In this document: positions 44,801 to 53,983 of the stretch, piece after piece
Layout of the letters: every line of letters begins with the position of its first letter
Numbering within the stretch: position 1 is the stretch's first letter
From: Zasmidium citrigriseum
Lineage: Eukaryota; Ascomycota; Dothideomycetes; Mycosphaerellales; Mycosphaerellaceae
DNA: 64,000 bases
Assembly: GCA_002786025.1 (NCBI GenBank)
Contig: NHNW01000001.1
Coordinates: 558,001 to 622,000, forward strand
Direction of reading: 5' to 3'
The notes under the pieces: generated by a model
Database searches by the model: none
Told to the model about the DNA's origin: nothing
The model's input: only the letters and a program-made list of their open reading frames with translations
Made by a program: the position numbers and the translations under genes

Positions 44801-45547
44801 ACCAGCTTCATCTCTGCATACTGACTCCGCCACAGGGACTCCATGGCCGCTCTCGCCCTGGCATCCGACCCGCCCACCGAAGAGATCCTCGACCGCAAGC
44901 CCGCCAAACGCTCCGCCCCTCTCATCTCCATCATCATGTGGAAGATGATCATCGGCCAAGCAATCTTCCAACTCATCGCCACCTTTCTCCTCTACTACGT
45001 CGGCCCCAATATCCTCGACTACCCCTTCGACGGCACCGAGATCCGCTCCGTCGTCTTCAACACTTTCGTCTGGTTCCAAGTCTTCAACATGTTCAACAAC
45101 CGCCGTCTCGACAACAAGTTCAATATCTTTGTCGGTATCCACCGGAACTACCTCTTCATCGTCGTCTGCGCCATCATGGTCGGCTGCCAGATTATGATCA
45201 TGTTCGTGGGCAGGCGCGCGTTTCAGATCGAGCCCATCAGCGGCAAGGATTGGGGCATTTCCCTCGTCATCGCGGCTCTGTGTCTTCCATGGGCGATCCT
45301 CGTGCGGCTGTTCCCTGACTGGCTCTTCGAGAGGATCGCCAAGTTTGTTGGCAGGCCTGTCGTTCTGGTCTATCGCCCTCTCAGCCGCTGGACACACGCC
45401 GCCTCGCGCAAGATTCGCAGTCTGCGCCGTAAGCGCAAGGAGAGCGAGGATGTTGCTCAGGTTGCTGAGGAGGCTGAGCAGTACGATGAGTCTGGGAAGG
45501 TCTCCGATGAGGAGAAGGGTGGTAAGGCACAGCATGCGGAGAAATGA
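41899..45547 (+). CDS. PMC1: P2B-type calcium-transporting ATPase, vacuolar PMC1 type
   Basis: Exons 41899-41943, 41997-44782 and 44836-45547, with two 53-bp introns, give 1180 aa. After a Ser/Thr-rich cytosolic N terminus comes the first membrane pair, beginning KVLILLSVAAAISLALGLY. CDESSATGESDALKK is the actuator-domain loop. VVAVPEGLPLAVTLALA is the calcium-binding TM4 motif. CSDKTGTLTTN carries the phosphorylated Asp534, and TGDGTNDGPALKAADIGFSMG is the hinge. VANESMRSVLTAIQLLWINLIMDSMAALALA supplies the late calcium site across intron 2. These identify a PMCA/PMC1-type pump that loads calcium into the vacuole in fungi, under calcineurin control in yeast. The C-terminal tail is charged and short. 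Confidence 0.97.
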
Positions 45548-46266
45548 TGCTCATTTTCTATATCTAATGTCTTTGTTTTGATTTGATGATGCGTTCTAGC
45601 GGCATGATACCGGGCGGTTGGGAATATAGACATGATAGACATATACACAAAACACCATCATGAGCAGCATGAAATTGGACATATCAGCGAATGTACATAG
45701 CAGGAAACATTACTCCAGATCAACTACTCTTCCCACCTTGCCTGCACTCGCCGTCTGTTACCGCGAAACACCAGAACAGCCAGATCAATCTACCGGATCC
45801 GAAGGCATCGGATCAGGAGATATTTACCTTTTCCGCACTTCCAGTTCGTGATTCCCCCGCATTTGTGGCTTTTCCGATGCGAACGAAGGAGTGGGAATGG
45901 AAGAATCTGAAGGTGTGAAAAGCTCGTAGAGGTCGCCCAGCCTGGGCGTGGAGGCTGTGCAAACGCACTAGCTGCATGGAATCCTCAATGGGTGAGGGGT
46001 TCTCGCCCCCCGCGAATATTGATTGTGCGGGCGAGTTGATATGAGTGTTGATGTGCCGAAAGATTGTTTTTGGTGGTGGTCGTTTGGTTGTGTTGAGCCT
46101 TAAACGGTCGTTCGCTCTCTGAATGTTGATGAGGCTATTCCGTGGATTTCGCCCGGGGCTTATCATGCACAGCCTACCTCGCAGTGGCGATTGATGATAA
46201 GGACATGTTGATGTGGGGATCACATCCAACCCAGTCACCTTAGAATCGCGAAACCAGGCATCAAGC
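45548..46266. other. Intergenic region
   Basis: About 720 bp containing the 3' region of the pump gene and the promoter of the Zn2Cys6 gene. A long minus-strand frame (45813-46286) shows no similarity and is not supported. Confidence 0.4.
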
Positions 46267-47607
46267 ATGGATACCTCATCACCCATCGACCAGGGCGAAG
46301 ATCAACAGCCCTCCGGCCTCACACGACGAGCTACGATCGGCGACCCGGTTTACGACAACCAGGCTCTTGTCAGGCAGAGACGTAAAGCGGCTGTGGTTGC
46401 TTGCGATCGATGTCGGAGGCGCAAGATTCGGTGTGATGGGCTGCAGCCTTGTGCTACTTGTGCCAGGTTTGGGGTTAGGTGTGCGAGGGCTGAGGGGGGA
46501 CGGGAGAGGAGTGGGAGGTATGTATTGCTTTACGCATATGGAAGGTAAGGGGCTGATGGTTGAGATAGTGCGGCGGAACATGCTGCTTTGGCGGACCGAG
46601 TGAGGCAGTTGGAGGCTCGACTCGCGGCTGTGACGGCGAACGATACACCTGGGCAGAATGTTTTCGACGAGGGACCTGGACGACCGGCATTGCATTTGGA
46701 TACAAGTTTCGATCATCCTGGACTGCAGCGGTCTTTCTCGTTCAATGACATGACAAGCGAGACGCCGATGACGGATGAGAGCTTCTCGTTGACAGTGCCC
46801 ACGATTCAGATTACCGGGCCGCATGGAAGCAGACCCGGCTCACCGATGCCGTTCTCACCGAGTCCGAGTCTGTTCTCGGGGACGTCGAGAGCGAGTTCTC
46901 CGGATCCGTTCTCGGCTATGACGAGTTCGTCGTTTGGGATGGATGCTTTTGGGGCAGGAGGGATGTTGGCGCCGTTTCCTCAGGGGAGTATGCGTACGCC
47001 ACCGGTATCGCAGTGGGTTGATGCACATGATCGAAGTAGTATGCTGCAAGCACCAGAGTCTCCAACGGCACCGGGCTGGCTTTCTCGGCGATCTTCGGTT
47101 TCTTCATTCGGAGGATTGGATCAGGGGTTCTGTGCCATGAATCTGGAGATGCCACTCTCGACATCAGTCGATTGGAATGAGCAGAACCCATTCGACATGT
47201 CTTCCGCGAACTTCGACGAGCCAGGTGGATCAGATCTTCTCCCCTCAAAACCCCAAGCCGAAGCCCTCGCCGAACAAGCCTTCGCAAACGTCCTAATCCC
47301 TCTCGAACGAACAGCTTTCAAAATCTGTCTCGAAGCCGTCTACGACGTCTCGAGCACCACGACACCCGCAACACATACGAACCTCACATCGTTCACGCCG
47401 TATTCTCTGCGGATGGCTCGGTGTATGGTGTTTTTGATTCTTTCGATTGGTTTGAGATTTCAGGGCTCGGCTGGGAATGGCAGCACAGGTATCGACAGTT
47501 GTTATGCGATCGCACATGAACAGATGCGGTCGCTGGATTTTTGGGCGGAAAGGGGCGCTCAGGAGGTGGCTGGTTTGCTTGCTGCGTTGGGGAGTGTTTC
47601 GACGTAG
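46267..47607 (+). CDS. Zn2Cys6 transcription factor, short form
   Basis: Exons 46267-46517 and 46569-47607 around a 51-bp intron (GTATGT...GATAG) give 429 aa. The binuclear zinc cluster is complete: Cys46-X2-Cys49-X6-Cys56-X5-Cys62-X2-Cys65-X6-Cys72, with RRRKIRC between. A short dimerisation helix after the intron reads ALADRVRQLEARL. The centre is Ser/Pro-rich. The C terminus looks like the beginning of a regulatory domain (AFANVLIPLERTAFKICLEAVYDV, FLILSIGLRF). It stops abruptly after LLAALGSVST, whereas most fungal factors of this class are 600 aa or more. It may be truncated or a short subgroup. Target genes are unknown. Confidence 0.82.
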
Positions 47608-47837
47608 TGATTTTGAAGACGACAGATTATGATAAATTAGAGACATTAGGTTCATGATGAATACAAAGTTGATGATGAAGCTCAGGTGCATACTAAAAAG
47701 GAGTGACTTCCTCCCAACCTTCTCGTTCTGCAAGATGTCGAAGAACGCACAATCAGCGTTGGGCTCATGTCGAGGCTCGCGATATCCTCGGGGACGCCAA
47801 AACAGGAACTCGATAAGATCGTCGTGGTGTGCTCTGA

Positions 47838-48644
47838 TCATATATATCTGGCCCGTTCTGCATCCCAATTCACTTCCCCGGTCTGTGCATTGGTGTTGGC
47901 TGCCAGTGGGCGCAGAGCGCGCAAGATATCCGTCTCCAAGATCGGCCAGCCATCTTCTTCGGATATGGCGAACTCCTTGCCAGGGAAACGATGGATCTCG
48001 TCACTTAGTCTTCCGTAAAGCATGTTGCCGACATCGTGAAGCTGACTATTCTGTGTGAAAGCTCCAGGCTTTGGTTGGACCCGCTTCTTATTGCGATCAT
48101 CCACGATGTCTTTGAGTGGATGGCTCGCCGTAGACGGGTTCGCCAAATGAAGCGTCTGTTCATGATGGAGAGCTTGCTTCCAGAAATCTTGCCACCTGTC
48201 GGTGGCTGACCTGTTGGACGGGGCCGGCAGATGTTCGAGCAGAGAGCGGAACTCGAGAGCACTGATGTAATGCCGTAGCTTTTGAAGTTGCAAGTCCTGC
48301 TGTCGGTATTGCTCCTGCAGCTTTGCGAAGTAGCCAATGGTCGTCGAGTGGAAGAGACGAAGCTCAGCGATGTTGTCCTCTGGATCGGCGTGAGTTTTGG
48401 GACAGCCGACTTGGCGAGCGAATGACTGAACTCTTTCCGAGTACATTGCAAAGAGGTAAGTGTCTCGTCTTAGCTCCTCGCATCTCTTCAGAAAGTCGAC
48501 CTTCCTTGATAGTAACTTCGTCATTCCATCTAGCGTTGCAGGTCCCTCTTGGAGCCGTGTCCATTTGGAGCGAGAAGGAGCATCGGCTTCTGCTATGCTG
48601 CAAGAATATTGCTCCTCCCAAGTCGCTCGAAACATAGACCGCAT
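47838..48644 (-). CDS. Unknown fungal protein (downstream ORF of a close pair)
   Basis: A 268-aa frame, starting at the ATG of MRSMFRATWEEQYS. Charged and helical, with LQEQYRQQDLQLQKLRHYISALEFRSLLEHL suggesting a coiled coil. No signal peptide, membrane helix or known motif is visible. Only 42 bp separate it from the preceding same-strand ORF at 48687-49274. I tried to join the two as exons: the donor CG|GTATGT at the end of the upstream ORF is good, but no acceptor gives the right phase before this frame. It is therefore annotated separately. It could still be one split or frame-damaged gene. Confidence 0.5.
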   Translation of the reverse strand: MRSMFRATWEEQYSCSIAEADAPSRSKWTRLQEGPATLDGMTKLLSRKVDFLKRCEELRRDTYLFAMYSERVQSFARQVGCPKTHADPEDNIAELRLFHSTTIGYFAKLQEQYRQQDLQLQKLRHYISALEFRSLLEHLPAPSNRSATDRWQDFWKQALHHEQTLHLANPSTASHPLKDIVDDRNKKRVQPKPGAFTQNSQLHDVGNMLYGRLSDEIHRFPGKEFAISEEDGWPILETDILRALRPLAANTNAQTGEVNWDAERARYI

Positions 48645-48686
48645 TATTGGCGCGGGCCCGGAACCAAGGGGGCGTTAGTCACATTC

Positions 48687-49274
48687 TTAGCGGAAGTAAC
48701 AATGTTCAACATACCGCGAATAAATTACGCGCAGGCGGGCATTCATTGCCAGTGCCGCCATTCTGTCAATGATACCTTGTTTAGGATGCTCACCCAACTC
48801 ACGCTTTACAAGGTCCTGCCAACCCTTTCTCGCTGCAGTGGGCATGAAAGGTGGTTTCCTCACGCTTTGCTGAATAAGTAAAAGGAGCCCTCCAGCAAAC
48901 GGCATGTCACCTTCCAGCATCAAGGCCATGAAGCTTTCGACATGTATCATCTCTGTCAGCGCGGCTAGAACATCCAGAAATGCTGGGCCATCTGCTAAAA
49001 ATGCCCTCGGAGCCTCGTCCCACTTGGGTGTTTGCTCATGATCGAACTCCTTGAGCCAGGTATAAGTCGTTCTCAATCGATTCAGCGGTTCGCCGTCAAG
49101 ATTTTGTGCCGCAGGTGAGAGCCATCTATTGGCCAGTTCAATCGCCTTTTGCTTGCTTTCCGGGTTGACCGCCTTATCGTACCACTCCCTATACAGAGCG
49201 TGTTTCTCGGGGTTCCAAAAGTCATCCGCTCCGTCGAAGTGACTTGGGTTATCTTGCGTAACATTGGTCGCCAT
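48687..49274 (-). CDS. Unknown fungal protein (upstream ORF of a close pair)
   Basis: A 195-aa frame from the ATG of MATNVTQDNPSHFDGADDFW. The open frame extends 11 codons further to a GTG, which is not used as a start. The protein is acidic and Trp/Tyr-rich (PEKHALYREWYDKAVNPESK, RLRTTYTWLKEFDHEQ) with one moderately hydrophobic stretch, FMALMLEGDMPFAGGLLLLIQQS. I do not recognise a family. Its end at SRYVEHCYFR overlaps a consensus splice donor (GTATGT), so the stop may be in a retained intron of a longer gene continuing into 48644-47838. Confidence 0.5.
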   Translation of the reverse strand: MATNVTQDNPSHFDGADDFWNPEKHALYREWYDKAVNPESKQKAIELANRWLSPAAQNLDGEPLNRLRTTYTWLKEFDHEQTPKWDEAPRAFLADGPAFLDVLAALTEMIHVESFMALMLEGDMPFAGGLLLLIQQSVRKPPFMPTAARKGWQDLVKRELGEHPKQGIIDRMAALAMNARLRVIYSRYVEHCYFR

Positions 49275-49307
49275 GGTGCTGAATACACTGTTGCTGGGCG
49301 CGATCAC

Positions 49308-50125
49308 CGGGAAGGCACTGAGTCTTTGCGTCGTGTACTGGGGGAGAAAAAGAAGACTGCAAGTGGAGGTTGACCGAGGCGACGTTCACCTATTTGTAGA
49401 CTCTCGCCTTGTCTAGATGATCACAGATCACAGCTGAAAGGCCCGAGAACACGGGCAGAGACGCTGTAGCTAACTTTAGTAGCACAACCGCATTGGTCTC
49501 GCCTTAGCCTGTCTCAGTATAAAATTGCTGCAGCTTGTTGCATTCTGCCAGTCAGTTTTGGCATGACGGGAACTGACATCCATACATGTGTACCTGTTAG
49601 CCGCTGTCGTATTTTAGGGAACGCCACCAACTAATCACCTCTTCGTCGTGAGGCCAACAATACATTTCTCCACAATGTCCTTCTCGAAGGCAATTTCAGA
49701 TGAGTCGACAAAAAACGGGTTTGAATCTGATAAGTATGGAACTGGCAGGCAGGTCAGTACTTCCTTCCTATCCAAGTTAGACTTTTGAGCGCGGATGAAT
49801 CATTCTGAGTCGGCGTCTCTCATTGGTCAGAGGTCCACTTTCACGTGCTTTGTTCCTGCCTTGATACACACACTAAACCCATCCCGGCGTCTGTGCTGAA
49901 CAACTTGCCATTCCATTCGATGGTCAAGCGAGGTGATGTTTCCTGCAACATCCAGGATTGGGATGAGGCTTGAATCAATCTTTCTAGAGCCACGACGACA
50001 CCTCTCAATAAATACTTCGAGAAGGATCATCTCCCGACAGTCTTGACAACACTAGCGAACTGGCCAACAAAGTTACGACGACCTCCATCATAGTGACCAC
50101 AGCAAGCACATTCCAACCAACCAAA
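49308..50125. other. Intergenic region with a weak small-gene candidate
   Basis: About 820 bp between divergent genes. The only structure of note is the two-exon candidate at 49675-49973. Confidence 0.4.
49675..49973 (+). CDS. Possible 72-aa two-exon gene (weak)
   Basis: An ATG at 49675 opens a 26-codon exon ending CAG|GTCAGT (MSFSKAISDESTKNGFESDK at its start). An 80-bp intron could end at 49832. The next frame then runs to a TGA at 49971-49973 and ends GDVSCNIQDWDEA. A competing acceptor two bases earlier gives another short tail. No known domain or signal. Listed only because splice sites and frame are consistent. Confidence 0.22.
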
Positions 50126-51361
50126 ATGCTCACAATGAACTACCCAATCCCAACAGGCCTTCATGCCATCCCCTCCAACCAACTCGACCTTCGTCCAGAT
50201 GCTGCAATCGATGCAGATCTCCTCAATCCACCACCCGTCATTTCCGAGAAGAATGTCTGGTTCTTCTGGCATCAAGGCTACTCTCACATGCATCCCTACA
50301 CGAAGCGCAATGTCCGCGCTTACTACCGCCGCCTATCACCACACGGCTGGACGATCCGCGTGATCGACCGCGTTGAAGGCTCACCACTCAATATCTCCAA
50401 CTTCCTCGATGTGACCTCCACGGACTTCTTCCCGCAGGCTTTTGTCGACGGCACGATCGGAGGCGACTACGCACCACAGCACACTTCCGACCTCGTCCGC
50501 TTTCCTCTGCTCTTCAGGTATGGCGGTGTCTACGCCGACGTAGGCATGATGCAAATTGGCGACCTGAACCGTCTCTGGAACGAAACAATCGGCAACCCAA
50601 ATTCTCCCTACGAAGTCATTTCCTACCTCATGCCCGAAGACAACGGCTGCGGATTGACGAACTACTTCCTCTGCTCCAACAAGGACAACCCGTTCTTCAT
50701 CAGAGCTCACAAGCTCCTCCTCAAGCTCTGGGAAGGCAAAGCTGACACCGAGGGCATGCACACGAGTCCACTGCTCAACGGCATGAAGCCCATGGGCGAG
50801 GGCTTCGACTGGACGTTCAAGGAGGGCGATCGAGTCTACCCGCACGAAGAAGTCGCCAAGATGTTGAGCGACTACATCATCCAGGGCCAGGTCATCAAGC
50901 TCGTTCTTGGTCTCGTTGATGAGGAAGACAACTGGAACGGACCGGAATACGTCGCCAACAACATCTACGCCATCGAGTACATGGAGGGCTCTCAACTCAT
51001 TAACCAACTCACCACCTGGAATGGACCGAAGCAGTTCGAGCTCATGTCTCTTCCACTCCCAAAGGAAGGCGAAGGTGGAAGTGCGGACCAGCAGCAAGCG
51101 AGGGAGATCGTCGAGGCGTGCTTGACGAGGAGCTTTGGATTCAAGCTTGCTCACGGCATCATCATTCGGGTCATGGGCCAAACGCTCGGATCTTTGTGGC
51201 GTAAGAACGAAGGGGCGGATGATGTCCTTGGCACGTATGGACATTGGTTGCGGTACGGCATGGTTCATTGGAACCAGGATGACTTGCCAGCGAAGGTCGG
51301 CTTTGGTAACTTCAAGACGATGGAGCCGCTGAAAGTAGGTCCGCTGTTGAGGGAGAAGTAG
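50126..51361 (+). CDS. Glycosyltransferase-like protein (capsular polysaccharide synthesis / DXD-type fold)
   Basis: A 411-aa intronless protein from the ATG at 50126; the frame reaches back to a GTG at 50093, which is not taken as a start. The opening VWFFWHQGYSHMHPYTKRNV and the core HTSDLVRFPLLFRYGGVYAD (residues 119-138) are the signature of Caps_synth/OCH1-like glycosyltransferases, where the SD and YGGVYxD residues hold the sugar nucleotide. Instead of DxD the last part reads ADVG, a form common in fungal members of this family. No signal peptide is evident, so topology is unclear. Donor and acceptor sugars are unknown. Strong C/G-ending codon bias suggests good expression. Confidence 0.8.
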   Translation: MLTMNYPIPTGLHAIPSNQLDLRPDAAIDADLLNPPPVISEKNVWFFWHQGYSHMHPYTKRNVRAYYRRLSPHGWTIRVIDRVEGSPLNISNFLDVTSTDFFPQAFVDGTIGGDYAPQHTSDLVRFPLLFRYGGVYADVGMMQIGDLNRLWNETIGNPNSPYEVISYLMPEDNGCGLTNYFLCSNKDNPFFIRAHKLLLKLWEGKADTEGMHTSPLLNGMKPMGEGFDWTFKEGDRVYPHEEVAKMLSDYIIQGQVIKLVLGLVDEEDNWNGPEYVANNIYAIEYMEGSQLINQLTTWNGPKQFELMSLPLPKEGEGGSADQQQAREIVEACLTRSFGFKLAHGIIIRVMGQTLGSLWRKNEGADDVLGTYGHWLRYGMVHWNQDDLPAKVGFGNFKTMEPLKVGPLLREK

Positions 51362-51854
51362 GAGCCTGGATGGGTACGAAGAAGTCCGATGGAGAGTCGA
51401 ATGTGGAGCTGTTCCGTATTCTCGATGTGTCTCACCGCGGGACACAATTACTAGACAATAGAGCAGAATGTAATAGACGAGGATAACAAGGCTTTCAACA
51501 ACGCACCAGACTCAACATTCATGGAATATCGATTGGGCAAGGTTGCACTGCCCGAATCCAGCACTGGTAGTAAGCAAAGACGACCCGCCGCTCCGATTCT
51601 GGTGCTTAGATCGACTGCCCTTGAATGACATTGGAACTTTCGTTGGTTGTCAGTAGCTGCTCGTCAATCGCGGGTCTTCCTGCTCTCCGGTAAATCAACC
51701 TCAATCTCGCCTGTCTCCCAAAGAGCTTGTGTTATTCGAGACTGTGTACCCCTGACCGAGACCCTGATAGCTCTCGAAGCTCTTGGAGATGAGTTGTAAT
51801 CGCAGTGGCATTACATGCAAAGGATGCCTAAATCTATCCGTCTCACAGGATCAA
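51362..51854. other. Intergenic region between convergent genes
   Basis: About 490 bp between the stops of the glycosyltransferase-like gene and cupredoxin copy B. No supported ORF seen. Confidence 0.4.
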
Positions 51855-53214
51855 TTACGCATATCTCGGCCGCTCAACGTTCCCATTTTCATTCTCGTTC
51901 TCGGGCTGCGCATACAACTCATGCAGTAGAGGAGGCTGATGTAATGGCTGCGGCTGATGCGGGAATCCCAACTCAGAGACATTTTCAGAGTACCTAGAAC
52001 TCTCAACGTCAGCCCAGCCTGATAGTTCACACGAGTGACTACTCACCTGTTCTGCATCGACCCCATATTTGGAGATTGTACAGTCGTCGGCGGCCCATAC
52101 CCTGGAGAAACCACCGTCTCAGGAGACTTGGACCTTAAAAAATCAGGACTGAATCGATGGTACGACGGAGGAACGGAATTATGCAGCGCTCTTGCATCTG
52201 TGGCGGGAACGTATGTGACGCCATCGACCTGCATCTCCGGAGGTGGACCAAAGGTAGATGTATGCTGTGAAGGGGTCTGCCGCGACGACTTCAATGCCTT
52301 GATCTGTCCTCGATTCCGACCAAGATAGAAGATGAGGAAGCCGATGAGTGCTAGACCGGCAACCCCGCCGATAGCAATACCAGCGATAGCGCCAGGAGAG
52401 AGAGCTGGCCCTGAATGATGTTCATTGGAGGTATCTTCTTCTGGCATGATGGTCTGGGCTGCGTTGGAGATAGATGCTGCGGCGGCGGGTGTCAAAGTCT
52501 GGTTTGGATATAGGACGACTCCAGCTGTCTTTGCGAGTTCCTGTTGCGCTGTGACATTCTGATCCTCGGCTGGGTTGATGGCGCCTAGCATTCCCCATCC
52601 GACGCAAGATCCTGGAGCGCCGCAGTAGTAGAAGATCGGGTTGCGATCCGTGATAGTGAGATTGTATTGTCCAGGCTGAGGGAAGAGTCAGTGACCACAA
52701 AGACAAGGCATTCGTGAGGATACACACGTCATCTGCATCAGCGTCCGGAAAAGGCCCTGTCCATGTTATTGAGCTTGGGATCCAATGTACGGATGCAGAT
52801 CAGCAAACATACCAGAGTAGAATCCTTGTTGTCCGTCGATGGTAGCTCTCGGCACACATGGCCAGCGATACAGGGATTGTATGACTGAGTGATTGCCGGC
52901 GTAGAACTTGAACATGACCTAAAACGCATATCAGTGTCCGGTCCTAGGTCATGCAGTCCAGGCTTCGAATCGCACCTTGTCGCCCACATTGGCCTGGCTC
53001 ATTTGGTCAGCGATATACTCCCCGGCACAAAGTGTCTTACACCTACGTTGACCGCCGTCGGATAGAACTGATGTCCCACAAGCCCCACCGTGACCAGATG
53101 AACAGTGATTTCGCCTTCGACAAAAGTCCCGTTATCAGACGCGCTTGATCCATCGTCCTGGGCAAATGCGCACGTCGCCAGTAGAGCGGCAATGAACGCT
53201 CGCCTGTAAGACAT
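51855..53214 (-). CDS. Cupredoxin-like single-pass membrane protein, copy B
   Basis: Six exons: 53214-53047, 52993-52976, 52918-52813, 52756-52728, 52675-52047 and 51993-51855. They give 362 aa. A signal peptide MSYRRAFIAALLATCAFAQ precedes a plastocyanin-like domain: VGLVGHQFYP, ANVGDK, VMFKFYAGNHS, YRWPCVP, FYYCGAPGSC, MLGAINP. The transmembrane helix GAIAGIAIGGVAGLALIG is nearly identical to copy A (29285-30532). The tail again ends LHELYAQPENENEN. Exon 2 (18 nt), exon 4 (29 nt) and every intron phase match copy A, so the pair arose by duplication. As in copy A, GSC replaces the GHC of a full copper site. Function unknown; possibly a cell-surface protein with a signalling tail. Confidence 0.87.
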
Positions 53215-53983
53215 GGTGGTTTTGACCAATGTCGTGGCCCTGGTTGGACGTGGGGAGAGCAGCGACCAAAGAGGTTGAAACGTCTCTCGCTGTGGAACCA
53301 AAGCAAGAGGAAACGAGAACGTGAGAACGCGACGAAGTGACGGGGCGCTATATCGTGCGTGCGGCTGTAGGGGCCACAGGTGCATGCCTCCAAGCTTTGG
53401 GGTCGCTGTTCAACACCGCGGACTTGCACCAGATGTGTCGACGCTTGACCCGTAGTTGGATAGGTTGCCCAGATAATCGCCAGCTGAAGACTGCATTTCG
53501 TGGGCCGTGTAGCCGGTGGCGTTGGTGCAGAGCGTGCCGTGGAGGCACGGCATCGATTATGAGCGGCCAGCCTTACTGCAAGTTTGGGGCCAGAAAAACC
53601 GTTCCCCACCCACCACAAGAACCGGTGTAGCGAGCAATCTCGCAACACAAGCTTGGCCAATCTCAGATCGCTCGAATCACTGCAGTCAGCGAAGGGGTCG
53701 TCCTGGCATTAAAAGGTAGAGAATTGGCTATATTCACTGCTCCTGAGCCCTTACCGCTTCTTATACGGGCCGAGGCGAAGGTTCAGTGGCTTATGAAGGC
53801 TTGGGCGTGCAGCATGCGTCTGCATCATGTGAAGATCAATAAAGCTACAGCGTCGCAGCCAGAACCGGGTCAGAAGCCTCAAACAACTTGTCCAGATTGA
53901 CATTCGGCTTGATGAGTAAAGCATGCTGAGTCGAACACCGCAGCCATTTCAGCCTTTGAGGATTCGTCAGCCTCCACAAGCCG
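53215..53983. other. Intergenic region
   Basis: About 770 bp between the cupredoxin B start and the HET gene stop, both minus strand. Short frames only, none supported. Confidence 0.4.

Noticed and set aside
50093..50125. Upstream GTG start of the glycosyltransferase-like protein
   Set aside because: A good ATG at 50126 lies just before the conserved region; non-ATG starts are not expected here.
50381..51445. 354-aa minus-strand frame opposite the glycosyltransferase-like gene
   Set aside because: Antisense shadow of a codon-biased gene; no recognisable motif.
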